NCBI GenBank assembly: GCA_963701015.1
Contig: OY969556.1
Coordinates: forward strand, 2,046,001 to 2,110,000
DNA: 64,000 nucleotides
Direction of reading: 5' to 3'
From: MFD09286-c1 sp963701015
GTDB lineage: Bacteria > Bacteroidota > Bacteroidia > Bacteroidales > DTGW01
The notes beneath the pieces were generated by a model. The model searched no databases. It was not told the DNA's origin and saw only the letters and a list, made by a program, of their open reading frames with translations. Positions within the stretch are counted from its first letter, which is position 1. Every line of letters begins with the position of its first letter. Shown here piece by piece: positions 53,898 through 63,242 of the stretch. A program made the translations under genes and the position numbers.

Positions 53898-56800
53898 TTA
53901 CATATTGATATAGATACTAAAAAACACTGATTTAGGATTTGGGTAAGCTCCGCGGTCAACCCCATAATCACTAAAACTATTATCTGTATAGATACTTGCT
54001 TCTGGATCATAGCCTTTATATTTAGTAAATGTTATATAATTTTCGAGACTTATGGATAATCTTAAATCAGCATATTTAAATACTTTTTTGGTGAATTGAT
54101 AAGAAAATGTCAATCGTTTTAACCTTATAAAGCTTGCATCTTCAACAAAATAGGACGATTCATAAAAATGCCAATCAGTAATTGAGGCATCACCTCTTTG
54201 TACAAAAGGTATTATTTCCTGGTTAAGGCCGGACATATATGTTGATGCCCTGGTAGAATTAAATTTGTTTATACCCATAACCGCATACCATAAAAAATCA
54301 AAAGAAAAGTTCTTATATACAAACTGGTTATCCCAATTCCAAGTGTAATCCGGCAATGTTTTTCCAATGGTAATAATATCGTTTCCTGTTAAATATGTTT
54401 TGGTTGTATCTACTGTCAAATATTTTCCTCCTAATGACTGTTTATATTTCTTATCTTTCAATTTCGTGTCTTCTGCCGTCCAGGGCATAATATATTTATA
54501 ACCTTTTATTACACCAACCTCAGAATTTAATGCTACTTCAAATTGAGGCATTAATATATCATTGCTATTTGTAAATTCCATTTTATTAATTCCATTCCCT
54601 AAATTTTTAACCTGTTGGTTATTTGTCGAAATAATAAAATTTGAATACCAGGAAAAATCTTGCGAACGAATTGGATTTATTTCTAGGTTCAATTCTTCAC
54701 CAATATTTAAAACTTTGCCTATATTCAACATTGCTTTACCACCTCCATAACTTTCTGGAATATTTTGCATTATAATCAGGTTATTGGTCACTTTATCATA
54801 ATAATCAATATCTAATTTTAATCTATTGTCGAATAAACTAAGATTTGTCCCAAAATTATACTCAGTCGCAATTTCAGGCTGTAAATAATGATTAGTTATT
54901 TGCTGTATTGATTTACTTTCAACGATACCGTTATCAAAGTAATAATAGCTATTAATACTATAATAATCTTTAGCAAATGCATTTAAAGGATAATTACCAG
55001 ATAATCCATAATTGGTATATAAGTTTAATTTGTTGAGCCATAGAATATTTTGCAATAATTTTTCATGTGCAATATCCCAGCTTAAAGCTACCGATGGAAA
55101 TAACCTGTTCAAAGTTCCAGCCCCATTTATACTTAATTTCTCATAATTGGTTAAAACAGATACAAAATATTTTTTTTGATAATTATAGTTTATATGCAAT
55201 GCGATTGACTGTATTTCGCGTGTTATGGATGCATTGTTAGCGGCATTGATAAGCGAATTACTAACCCATGTTTGTTGAACATTAAAGTTATTTTGTACAG
55301 TATCCAGGTTCCAATAAGCATTATCTGCATAATTTCTGTAACCAGTTACAATTGATAATTCATTACTTCCCAATATTTTATTATAGTTCAGGTTTAATTG
55401 CTGGCTAAATAATATATATCGTTCATCACTTTTCATATAATTATCATAGTCAGAGTAACTATTATTTTTTAAATCAACAGAATAAAGCTTTTGTTTAATT
55501 GAAATTGAAGATGATGCATTAAAAAACAAATCGCTTGTAATGAGGTATTTTCCAACAAGATTTATTGCACCTGTATGATCAAGAAGTTTATAGGTAGTTT
55601 CGTTAATAAGAGAATCTATTGGTTCATGATTATTTAGCATTGGATAGGCTTGATAAGAAAATCCATCTTTATCCTTCAATGTAAGTTTGTAATCATAATA
55701 ATTTCTATTGGCAGGTTTTATAACATATTCAGGTGGATAATCTCCAGGAATTTGTGTTCGAGTATAATACATAGAATCGGGCGTATTTTTTGCGCATGGT
55801 GATTTATTTATACCCTCAATAATAATGTTACTGCCATGATAAACGTCGAGATTGTCTTTATTTTCTTGAACACTTCCACGGAAATTAATGTTTATGAACA
55901 ATTTATTAAAAAAACTTCTGTTAAACTTTCCACTTAAAGTATATTTATCATAAGACGAATTCCCAATTATCCCATTTTGCGTATAATAATTCCCTGATAA
56001 ATAAAATCCGGTTTTACCTATATTTCCAGAACCAGATAATTGGTATTCTTTTACAATACCTACTTTGAATAAATCTTCCTGAGAATTAATGTTGGCAAGG
56101 TTTGTATTATAAGTTGGATAAGTCTTAAGAATATCTTTTGTGAGGATTTTATGTGAAACACTTGAATCTAAGGTCGCAAGAAACTGTTTTGTATCCATTA
56201 AATTATAAAGCCTTGGGACTTCCTGTACCCCATATTTAGTTGAAAACGAAATATGGTTTTCCATTTTTTGTTTGGTATCAATAATAACAACGCCATTTCC
56301 CCCCTGGTAACCATATAGAGCAGTTGATGAGGCATCTTTTAGTACAGTTATACTTTCTATATCATAAGTATTTAAATCTGCAATACCCAATGAATGAAGG
56401 TTAACAATGGGCACAGCTACTCCATCAATTATATAAAGTGGATCAGAACATCCAAAAATTGTATTGAACCCTCGTATCATTACTTTTTGATGATCACCTG
56501 GCGCACCAGATGTATTTGTACTCCAGACACCAGAAATGCTGGCCTGCAATGCATCTGCTGCATTGTTCGAATTTATTAACCCAATTTTTTTTGAATCTAT
56601 TGAACTAACATTGCGGCCATTGTCCATATTCCCCCAAAAATTTCGTTGCTTGGTCACAGTTACCTCTGTTATTTCCATGGTATCTTTATAAAGACTTTGG
56701 TTTATGACTGTATCTTTATTTGCCCGAAAAATGATTTGTTTGCTTTTGTAACCAAGATAGGAAAATTCAAGCCTGGTTTCAACCAAACCATCAACACTAA

Positions 56801-56993
56801 CTGAATAATAACCTTTGCCATCCGCATTTATCCCTCTTTTTTCATTGGTTATTTTCACATTAGCGCCTGCTAATGGTTCGCCTGTCTCTGAATCTTTTAT
56901 ATACCCTCTGATATTTGTTTTAGTATATTTTGTAGTCTGGCATTCACATAAAATAACTTTAAAACAAATTATTATTATAAAAATATTTTTCAT
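53898..56993 (-). CDS. SusC/RagA-type TonB-dependent receptor
   Basis: 1031 residues, normal length. Signal peptide, then a carboxypeptidase-regulatory domain (IRGYIKDSETGEPLAGANVKI, residues ~28-105), TonB box-like VTVTKQRNF, plug domain with ADALQASISGVW, MIRGFNTIFG, DPLYIIDGVAVP and ITVLKDASSTALYG, and a 22-strand barrel. SusC receptors import glycans or peptides captured by the SusD lipoprotein encoded just upstream; substrate cannot be told. No glycoside hydrolase gene is adjacent, unusual for a utilisation locus. Confidence 0.9.
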   Translation of the reverse strand: MKNIFIIIICFKVILCECQTTKYTKTNIRGYIKDSETGEPLAGANVKITNEKRGINADGKGYYSVSVDGLVETRLEFSYLGYKSKQIIFRANKDTVINQSLYKDTMEITEVTVTKQRNFWGNMDNGRNVSSIDSKKIGLINSNNAADALQASISGVWSTNTSGAPGDHQKVMIRGFNTIFGCSDPLYIIDGVAVPIVNLHSLGIADLNTYDIESITVLKDASSTALYGYQGGNGVVIIDTKQKMENHISFSTKYGVQEVPRLYNLMDTKQFLATLDSSVSHKILTKDILKTYPTYNTNLANINSQEDLFKVGIVKEYQLSGSGNIGKTGFYLSGNYYTQNGIIGNSSYDKYTLSGKFNRSFFNKLFININFRGSVQENKDNLDVYHGSNIIIEGINKSPCAKNTPDSMYYTRTQIPGDYPPEYVIKPANRNYYDYKLTLKDKDGFSYQAYPMLNNHEPIDSLINETTYKLLDHTGAINLVGKYLITSDLFFNASSSISIKQKLYSVDLKNNSYSDYDNYMKSDERYILFSQQLNLNYNKILGSNELSIVTGYRNYADNAYWNLDTVQNNFNVQQTWVSNSLINAANNASITREIQSIALHINYNYQKKYFVSVLTNYEKLSINGAGTLNRLFPSVALSWDIAHEKLLQNILWLNKLNLYTNYGLSGNYPLNAFAKDYYSINSYYYFDNGIVESKSIQQITNHYLQPEIATEYNFGTNLSLFDNRLKLDIDYYDKVTNNLIIMQNIPESYGGGKAMLNIGKVLNIGEELNLEINPIRSQDFSWYSNFIISTNNQQVKNLGNGINKMEFTNSNDILMPQFEVALNSEVGVIKGYKYIMPWTAEDTKLKDKKYKQSLGGKYLTVDTTKTYLTGNDIITIGKTLPDYTWNWDNQFVYKNFSFDFLWYAVMGINKFNSTRASTYMSGLNQEIIPFVQRGDASITDWHFYESSYFVEDASFIRLKRLTFSYQFTKKVFKYADLRLSISLENYITFTKYKGYDPEASIYTDNSFSDYGVDRGAYPNPKSVFFSIYINM

Positions 56994-57033
56994 TGCATTT
57001 AATTTTTCAAATAAAGTAATTAAAAAAATGTAG

Positions 57034-58545
57034 TTATTTTAAACCTGGTTCAAGCAAAGTTTCACTAACAGGAATATCATAAAAATTATTTGCATTAATC
57101 GCTATTGGATAAGGAGAGAAAGGTGCAACCAGTTGTTTCATGTTTAATACATTCAACCTTAATAAATCGCACCAACGGTTAAATGGTTCACCACAAAATT
57201 CACATGCGCGTTCATGTATTACAGAATCTATAAATTGTTCAGAGGATAATCCTCCTTTTAGATCATATTTTGATGGATTATTAATATCAACTTTATATGC
57301 CCTGCGCCTCACTTTATTCACTGCTTCATAAGCGGTGGCGTCTAATTGTCCATCTCGCGCCTTTGCCTCAGCATACGTAAGCAAAGTATGGGCATAACGC
57401 AAAAAATAAAGTGTATTTCCCTCATAAAAGCTAGAACCTACATTGTTAATATCGTTACCTACATCAAAGGGGCCCATTAGAGCAAATGAATCGACTGCAT
57501 TAAAATATTTTTTTATAGATACAAATGAATTAGGTTTTAAAGAATCAATATATACTGTGTCAGTTACTAATTGTTGACTTTGATTTATCTTTTGTTCAAT
57601 TATATAGGTTTGATATGTATTGTCTTTCCTGTATTGCTTAGGAAAATTATTATAAAAACTTATCCCCAGATACCCAAATGCATAAAAACTCCAGTCAAAA
57701 TTCATAATATTCTTAAATGCCGGAGTGTAAGTCAATGAATCAAAAGGTTTTCCATTGGCATTCCATCCTGCAGTAAGATAAAAAAGGGCAAACACCCCCT
57801 CGGGGTTCATATTATGCTTTCCATTCCATAAATCGGCAAAATCTGGCAAAAGGCTATAATTGTAGGTAGCAGCACTATCTATTACTTCACTGGCTATTTT
57901 CCATGCCTTTGTATAAGCCATAGGGTCGTTCACCGGGTAACCTCCACTTGTAAGCAACACCTCTGCCATTAAGGACTTCGCCGTGCCTCGTGTAGGGGTA
58001 ATATATTTTATTCTTGATTCATTGAAAGATGCAGGTAAATAATTAATTGCCAATTGTAAATCGTTTTCAATTGCATCATATACCTGTGAATACGTAGGTT
58101 TAGTCAAATTAAAATTTAAATTTGTTGATAACACTAATGGTGGTTGTCCGAAACTTCGGGCAAGATTAAAGTAACACCAACCCCTTAAAAAATAAACCTC
58201 GCCGAGCAACTTTAGTGTTTGGCTGTTCTTTGTTAAAGATGCTGATTTTTCAATTATATCGTTCGCACAAATTATTGCCTTGTAACTGGCAGAATAAAAA
58301 GGCTCTACAGTATTTGCTCCTTGACTAGTTATAACAATAAGATCATCCTCATTGCCTATTAAAACGCTATTGGCATCAGCTGTCATTTTTATTGCATTAG
58401 CCATTTTATAATAAAGGCCTGCCAATGCATTTTCAAGATCACTTTGCGTAGTAATTTTGTAGTCGTTCATGGCATCTTGCTTAAATAATTTTTGGCAGGA
58501 AATTAATATTAATGTAACCAATAATAATGATATAAACTTTTTCAT
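57034..58545 (-). CDS. SusD/RagB-type lipoprotein
   Basis: 503 residues. Lipobox LISC at residue ~17, then KLF. The family landmarks are LLGEVYFLRGWCYFNLARSFGQPPLV and YTPAFKNIMNFDW, with YAEAKARDG and the C-terminal VNKVRRRAYKVD and HERACEFCGEPFNRWCDLLRL. Surface lipoprotein that binds nutrients over the SusC barrel. First gene of the pair, 41 bp before susC-like; followed upstream by the unit IV hairpin. Confidence 0.9.
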   Translation of the reverse strand: MKKFISLLLVTLILISCQKLFKQDAMNDYKITTQSDLENALAGLYYKMANAIKMTADANSVLIGNEDDLIVITSQGANTVEPFYSASYKAIICANDIIEKSASLTKNSQTLKLLGEVYFLRGWCYFNLARSFGQPPLVLSTNLNFNLTKPTYSQVYDAIENDLQLAINYLPASFNESRIKYITPTRGTAKSLMAEVLLTSGGYPVNDPMAYTKAWKIASEVIDSAATYNYSLLPDFADLWNGKHNMNPEGVFALFYLTAGWNANGKPFDSLTYTPAFKNIMNFDWSFYAFGYLGISFYNNFPKQYRKDNTYQTYIIEQKINQSQQLVTDTVYIDSLKPNSFVSIKKYFNAVDSFALMGPFDVGNDINNVGSSFYEGNTLYFLRYAHTLLTYAEAKARDGQLDATAYEAVNKVRRRAYKVDINNPSKYDLKGGLSSEQFIDSVIHERACEFCGEPFNRWCDLLRLNVLNMKQLVAPFSPYPIAINANNFYDIPVSETLLEPGLK

Positions 58546-58584
58546 AGGAATATTAATTTTAATATATAATTATAATTGAAGTGC

Positions 58585-58700
58585 GAGCGATGGCAAGAAA
58601 AGCAGTGTATGGCAGCAGAAGGGATGGTTGCAGGGACGGGCTGCCATTCTCTGCTTTTGTGTGAGGGCGTATTTGTCTTTTTGTTTTCAAACAGGTTATA
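58585..58700. other. Hairpin of unit IV right end
   Basis: Stem AAAAGCAGTGTATGGCAGC (58598-58616) against GCTGCCATTCTCTGCTTTT (58640-58658). The two U-U mismatches and the ATGGC / GCCAT core are the same as in units I-III, while the C-G and A-U pairs of AAAACAAG are here G-C and C-G, so pairing is kept by changes on both sides. The second GGCGCA hairpin is not present. Confidence 0.65.
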
Positions 58701-58864
58701 TATAATTGTCCTCAGAGCGTTTTTTTAGGGTTATGACCAACGTTTTTTCAAATGTTTATTAATCAATGGTTTATTAAGTCAGATTTCAACCCAATTTTTA
58801 AATTGCTTTTTCCAAAACGTTGGCCTTTGGAAATGAATCCTGTTTGCGGGATAGGGAGGGTTGC

Positions 58865-58902
58865 TGCCAACTAGCTTATACCCGCCATAGCGTGGCGGGT
58901 AT
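58865..58902. other. Possible right border of the cassette array
   Basis: TGCCAAC at 58865-58871 is preceded by CTGC, complementary to the GTTGGCAGC left end of unit IV. Right after it a perfect 10-bp hairpin ATACCCGCCA / TGGCGGGTAT (58878-58902). This could be a remnant of attI or a secondary insertion site; no integrase gene follows. Confidence 0.35.
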
Positions 58903-59522
58903 CTTGCCGTTTTGGGTGGATAACCGCCATAATGTGGCGTTTATTTTTTTTATTGCTTCTAACTATTTTGCTATTCATTTTGTGGTTCTTTAATCCTTTT
59001 ATTAATTTTAAAAGTAACTACTTTTTCTATTTCCCACAAAATATTACGCTTCTTTTTATTTGATTAATTTTTGTATAGTTTCAATTCTTTGTTCCATTCT
59101 TTATTTAAACTGACTTAAATGGCAATATTATATTCATATTAAGCTATTTACATTTGAATTAATTTAAAATTTAAATGGTTACTTTTTTACATGCTATCGC
59201 TCTTTCAGTAACATTTTTCATGTACCTAACCTTTCAAATGCCCAGTTAAATCAACTACGATATAAAAATAACCCTTATTTTTAAATTTGCAAATTTTAAA
59301 GGCTAATTTATATTGTATATAATTAAAATCAGTTTTTCATACGCTACATTAAAAAACAAAATATCTTCAGTATTACAAGTTAAATAAACTTGCTTTTCAA
59401 TTCTAAACGTATATTTCTCCTAATATTTTTATTTAATTATTTAACAATCTGGTAGTTTATCGCAAAAAAACTCCTTAAAATTTTATAGATTTACCATATT
59501 ATACACAAGGTTTTTAAACATC
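58903..59522. other. Intergenic stretch, no gene seen
   Basis: 620 bp of AT-rich DNA between the array border and the AraC gene. One short CGCCA / TGGCG hairpin (about 58926-58940); otherwise nothing recognised. Only short spurious frames. Confidence 0.5.
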
Positions 59523-60083
59523 GTGAAACTTTACATCAAAAATATGGTGTGTATTCGCTGCCAAATGGTGGTGAAGTCGGAACTGGAAAAGCTCGGATTG
59601 CATTATATTGATGTGAAAATTGGTGAGGCTGATATTATTGAGCAAATATTACCCGATCAAATTCAGCTATTGGATATTGCATTAAGAAAATCGGGCTTGT
59701 TATTGATGGATAATAAAAGAAGTATCCTGGTTGAGAAAATTAAAAGTACTATCATTGAAATGGTTCATTATAGCGATGAACTAATTAAAGTAAACCTGTC
59801 AGATTATCTGAGCGAAAAACTCAACCACGATTATACATACCTGGCAAATCTGTTTTCTGAAGTGAAAGGTATTACTATTGAGAAATTTTACCTTGGACAT
59901 AAAATAGAAAGAGTGAAAGAATTAATTGTATATGACGAACTCAACCTTACCGAAATAGCTTTTAAAATGCACTATAGCAGTATTGCTCATTTGTCTAACC
60001 AGTTTAAAAAAGTTACTGGTTTAACTCCTTCTCACTTCAAACAACTCAAAAATAAAAGACGAGGTACACTTGAAAATTTATAA
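59523..60083 (+). CDS. AraC-family regulator with HMA-like N-terminus
   Basis: 186 residues from a GTG at 59523. Residues 1-70 resemble a heavy-metal-associated or ferredoxin-like fold with CIRC (residues 10-13) and LEKLGLHYIDVKIGEADI. Residues ~85-186 form the AraC helix-turn-helix pair (FYLGHKIERVKELI, then LTEIAFKMHYSSIAHLSNQFKKVTGLTPSHFKQL). It probably activates a metal- or stress-linked operon, perhaps the genes downstream. The GTG start agrees with the conserved MKLYIKNMVCIRC opening in the family. Confidence 0.8.
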   Translation: MKLYIKNMVCIRCQMVVKSELEKLGLHYIDVKIGEADIIEQILPDQIQLLDIALRKSGLLLMDNKRSILVEKIKSTIIEMVHYSDELIKVNLSDYLSEKLNHDYTYLANLFSEVKGITIEKFYLGHKIERVKELIVYDELNLTEIAFKMHYSSIAHLSNQFKKVTGLTPSHFKQLKNKRRGTLENL

Positions 60084-60306
60084 ATAATTTTCTTTTAATA
60101 TGAGATTTAACACATCTTATTAATAATCAAACATTATTTTTAATTCTTACTTTCTAAACCTTGTTTCTTGACTCTTGATTCTTGGATCTATTAAGCAAAT
60201 GTGTGAATAATGTAAATCTTATCTTCAATATTGTAACATTATTCGTTTTCAATTAATGTAACTTTAAACAAATTCCATTACTCACTTTTGCTTAATATGA
60301 AAAATA

Positions 60307-60657
60307 ATGCAGACAGCAGAGCTTGAACAAGCTAAAACCCATATCCTCATTGAAATTATTGAATATGTTCCGAATTCGGTAGTTAGTAAAACAATTATTA
60401 AAAAAATAACCGGAAATATTAGTGTTGTAGCCATTGATACAGGTGAAGCACTGGCTGAAAAAATTTCACCTTTCGATAATTTTATCCAAATTATTGAAGG
60501 TATGGCCGAAGTAGTAATTAACGAGAAGTCAACCATGCTTCATACGGGTGAGGCAATTATTATTCCTGCCCATGCTTCGAATATAGTTAAAGCCAATGAA
60601 CGTTTTAAAATGATTTCGACCGTGATTAAAAGCGGATACGAAGGAAGTACAATTTAA
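60307..60657 (+). CDS. Cupin-fold protein
   Basis: 116 residues. GEALAEKISPFDNFIQIIEGMAEVVINEKSTMLHTGEAIIIPAHASNIVKANERFKMISTVIK is a single cupin_2 domain, but the metal-binding HxH is degraded (SPFDNF), while the PAHASN end is kept. Likely a small ligand-binding or regulatory protein. A nearby ATG at 60297 is in another frame and is not used. Confidence 0.75.
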   Translation: MQTAELEQAKTHILIEIIEYVPNSVVSKTIIKKITGNISVVAIDTGEALAEKISPFDNFIQIIEGMAEVVINEKSTMLHTGEAIIIPAHASNIVKANERFKMISTVIKSGYEGSTI

Positions 60658-60736
60658 ATTACAAATGGCAAATGACAAATGACAAATAAATAAATTTTAT
60701 TATTGCAATATATAAATCATTTAAAAATAAATAATT

Positions 60737-60907
60737 ATGTCAAAAGAAAAAGAAGGTAAAGAGAAAAACAATAAAAAAGCACCCGCTATGAACCTTATGG
60801 AGAAAACTGCCGCCAAAGCAGCAAAACGTAATGGTAAAAATAACGTGAATTCAGGTATATTATTTGCTAAAACTGCTGAAAAACCTGCAAAAATTGTTAA
60901 GAAATAG
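60737..60907 (+). CDS. Small lysine-rich protein
   Basis: 56 residues from ATG 60737 to TAG 60905-60907. Very basic (MSKEKEGKEKNNKKAPAMNL, then KTAAKAAKRNGKN), ending KIVKK. A purine-rich stretch (AATAAATAATT) precedes the ATG. It sits 13 bp before the glycosyltransferase gene and so may share its transcript. It has the look of a small basic stress protein, but the family is unknown. Confidence 0.55.
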   Translation: MSKEKEGKEKNNKKAPAMNLMEKTAAKAAKRNGKNNVNSGILFAKTAEKPAKIVKK

Positions 60908-60920
60908 AAAGATAAATTAA

Positions 60921-63146
60921 ATGAAAATAGTCTTTATTGCTACTTATCCGCCAAGGGAATGTGGAATTGGTACATTTACAAAAAATCTTTACGATTCAAT
61001 GATTGTAAAAGATGACAAGGGCGAATATGCAAATGAAGGCTTTGTAGTTGCAATGAACGACCTCGATCTTACTTATGATTATCCGAAAGAAGTAAAATTG
61101 ATTATCCGCCAGGAGCATCAGCAAGATTATCTGCAGGCTGTAAAATTTATTAACCTCAGTGGTTCCGACATTTGTATTCTTGAACACGAATTTGGAATTT
61201 TAGGTGGGCAAAATGGTGTATATATTCTCCCTTTGTTACATCGATTGGAAATTCCACTAATTGTAACACTTCACACCATTCTTAAGTCACCTTCATATAA
61301 CGAAAAAGCTGTTTTGCAGGAAATATGTAAAATGGCTCATAAAGTTGTGGTGATGAGCCATAAGGCTATTGAATTTTTGGTTAGTATATATAATGTTCCT
61401 GAATCAAAAATAGTATTTATCGAACATGGAGTTCCGGATATTCATTTTAGCCAGGAAAAATCGAAAAAAGAGTTCAAACTCGAAAGCAAGAAATTGCTGC
61501 TGACTTTTGGTTTTATTGGTAGAAATAAAGGAATTGAAACAGTTATAAAAGCATTGCCCGAAGTAGTTGCAAAACATCCCAATGTTATATATATTGTTTT
61601 GGGCAAAACACATCCAAACGTTTTGCGCCACTCTGGCGAGGAATATCGTATTTTCCTGATGCGATTGGTAAAGACACTTCAACTTGACAAACATGTTATT
61701 TTCCTGAATGAATTTATAAATGAACAGGATTTATTTAAATATTTATGTGCTTCGGATATTTATATAACACCATATTTGAACGAAGCACAAATTACCAGTG
61801 GAACACTTTCATTTGCCGTTGGTGTTGGTTCGGCTGTAATTTCAACACCTTATTGGCATGCAGCAGAATTGTTGGCTGAAGGAAGAGGTCGGCTTTTTAA
61901 TTTTGCCGATTCAAATAAACTTACAGCTACTTTAAATGAACTATTGGACAATCCTCAGGAACTAAGCGAAATAAGAAAAAAAGCTTTTGATTATGGCCGA
62001 AAAATTACATGGCCAAAAACCGGGGAAAAATATGTTGTGCTTGCTGAAAAGATTATAAAAAAGGGTCGTAAAATAATTGCCAAGAAGGATACTTTGCTCG
62101 ATTTGCTAATACTTCCTCCATTTTCATTAACCCATATCAACCGTTTAACTGATGATACAGGCATTATACAACATGCAAAATTTGGAATTCCTAACCTAAA
62201 AGAAGGTTATTGTCTCGATGATAATTCCAGGGCTTTGCTTATGGTACTTATGGCATACAGACAAATGAAAGATTTGCGGGCGCTGGAATTATCGCCAGTA
62301 TATTTAAGCTATATCCATTATATGCAAAATGCTGATGGAACATTCCGAAATTTTCTGAGCTTTAACAGAAATTTTTTAGATGAAATTGGCTCCGAAGATT
62401 CTTTTGGTCGCACTATTTGGGCGCTTGGATATTTGTTAGGGAATGCTCCCAACGATGCATATTATCAAACCGGTCGATTGCTATTTTTTAACGCGGCACC
62501 AAATTTTGAAAACCTAAAATCTATTAGGGGCATAGCAAATACAATGATTGGCATAAGTTATTATTTAAAAAGTAATCCGTCCGACGATACAATGACCGAA
62601 CGACTCAGGAATATGGCCAATATATTACTAAGACATTATAACGAAGATGAAAAGCACGATTGGAAATGGTTTGAATCATTACTAGCCTACGATAATGGTA
62701 TTTTACCTTTGGCCCTTCTACATTCGGCCGAAATACTGAATGATGATAAAATAACCAAAACTGCTATTAAATCAATGAATTTTCTTACCAAACATACATT
62801 GAAAGATAATTACTTATCAATAATTGGAAACGAAAAATGGTATAAAAAGGAAGGAGAACGGTCGGTATTTGCCCAGCAACCAATTGATGCCATGGCAATG
62901 GTTTTGATGTATCACCAGGCTTTTCATTTAACAAAGGATAAAGATTATTTGAATAAACTATATACTTCATTTTTGTGGTTTTTGGGCGAGAATGATTTAC
63001 GTATGAGCCTCTACGATTTTGAAACACAGGGCTGTTGCGACGGTTTCGAAAGTTATGGGGTAAATCGTAACCAGGGAGCGGAAAGTTCATTAGCCTATTT
63101 AATTTCTCATTTAACCGTATTGCAGGCTTACGAAGAGTTTCACTAG
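60921..63146 (+). CDS. Glycosyltransferase family 4 with helical C-terminal domain
   Basis: 741 residues. Residues 1-390 are a GT4 (GT-B) glycosyltransferase: MKIVFIATYPPRECGIGTFT, HEFGILGGQNG, TFGFIGRNKGIETVIKALPEV and YLNEAQITSGTLSFAVGVGSAVISTPYWHA (donor site E-x7-E region). Residues ~400-741 are helical with repeated W/Y pairs (DDNSRALLMVLMAY, GCCDGFESYGVNRNQGAESSLAYL), resembling an alpha/alpha toroid, perhaps a glycosidase- or epimerase-like part. The GT4/toroid fusion suggests synthesis or turnover of a short surface or storage glycan. The cupin and small basic gene upstream may belong to it. Confidence 0.8.
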   Translation: MKIVFIATYPPRECGIGTFTKNLYDSMIVKDDKGEYANEGFVVAMNDLDLTYDYPKEVKLIIRQEHQQDYLQAVKFINLSGSDICILEHEFGILGGQNGVYILPLLHRLEIPLIVTLHTILKSPSYNEKAVLQEICKMAHKVVVMSHKAIEFLVSIYNVPESKIVFIEHGVPDIHFSQEKSKKEFKLESKKLLLTFGFIGRNKGIETVIKALPEVVAKHPNVIYIVLGKTHPNVLRHSGEEYRIFLMRLVKTLQLDKHVIFLNEFINEQDLFKYLCASDIYITPYLNEAQITSGTLSFAVGVGSAVISTPYWHAAELLAEGRGRLFNFADSNKLTATLNELLDNPQELSEIRKKAFDYGRKITWPKTGEKYVVLAEKIIKKGRKIIAKKDTLLDLLILPPFSLTHINRLTDDTGIIQHAKFGIPNLKEGYCLDDNSRALLMVLMAYRQMKDLRALELSPVYLSYIHYMQNADGTFRNFLSFNRNFLDEIGSEDSFGRTIWALGYLLGNAPNDAYYQTGRLLFFNAAPNFENLKSIRGIANTMIGISYYLKSNPSDDTMTERLRNMANILLRHYNEDEKHDWKWFESLLAYDNGILPLALLHSAEILNDDKITKTAIKSMNFLTKHTLKDNYLSIIGNEKWYKKEGERSVFAQQPIDAMAMVLMYHQAFHLTKDKDYLNKLYTSFLWFLGENDLRMSLYDFETQGCCDGFESYGVNRNQGAESSLAYLISHLTVLQAYEEFH

Positions 63147-63242
63147 TTTAAAGTTAACAAACATTTTGAGAGAATCGTTGTTACAAAAAAATCAAAATAT
63201 ATAAATCTGTAATCCACTTTTTTGAAAAAATTTATAAAAAAA

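Larger units (their letters stand above)
52088..58864 (-). mobile_element. Giant cassette-like unit IV
   Basis: 6.8 kb. Left tag GTTGGCAGC; a complementary GCTGCCAAC ends at 58871, but no attC follows there. Contents: diverged leader, 21-bp tract, diverged signature gene, terminator, SusC/SusD pair on the minus strand and a hairpin with the conserved shape. Membership rests on layout and repeats and is less certain than for units I-III. Confidence 0.45.

Noticed and set aside
58744..58845. Candidate attC at 58744-58845 with CCAACGTTTT and AAAACGTTGG ends
   Set aside because: The outer ends are inverted repeats but inner arms (CGGCT/AGCCG type) are missing and the tag does not match unit IV.
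60297..60306. ATG at 60297 as cupin start
   Set aside because: It is in a different frame from the cupin.
59523..63146. Integron integrase beyond the array border
   Set aside because: The plus-strand genes here are AraC, cupin, a small basic protein and a glycosyltransferase; none shows tyrosine recombinase motifs.
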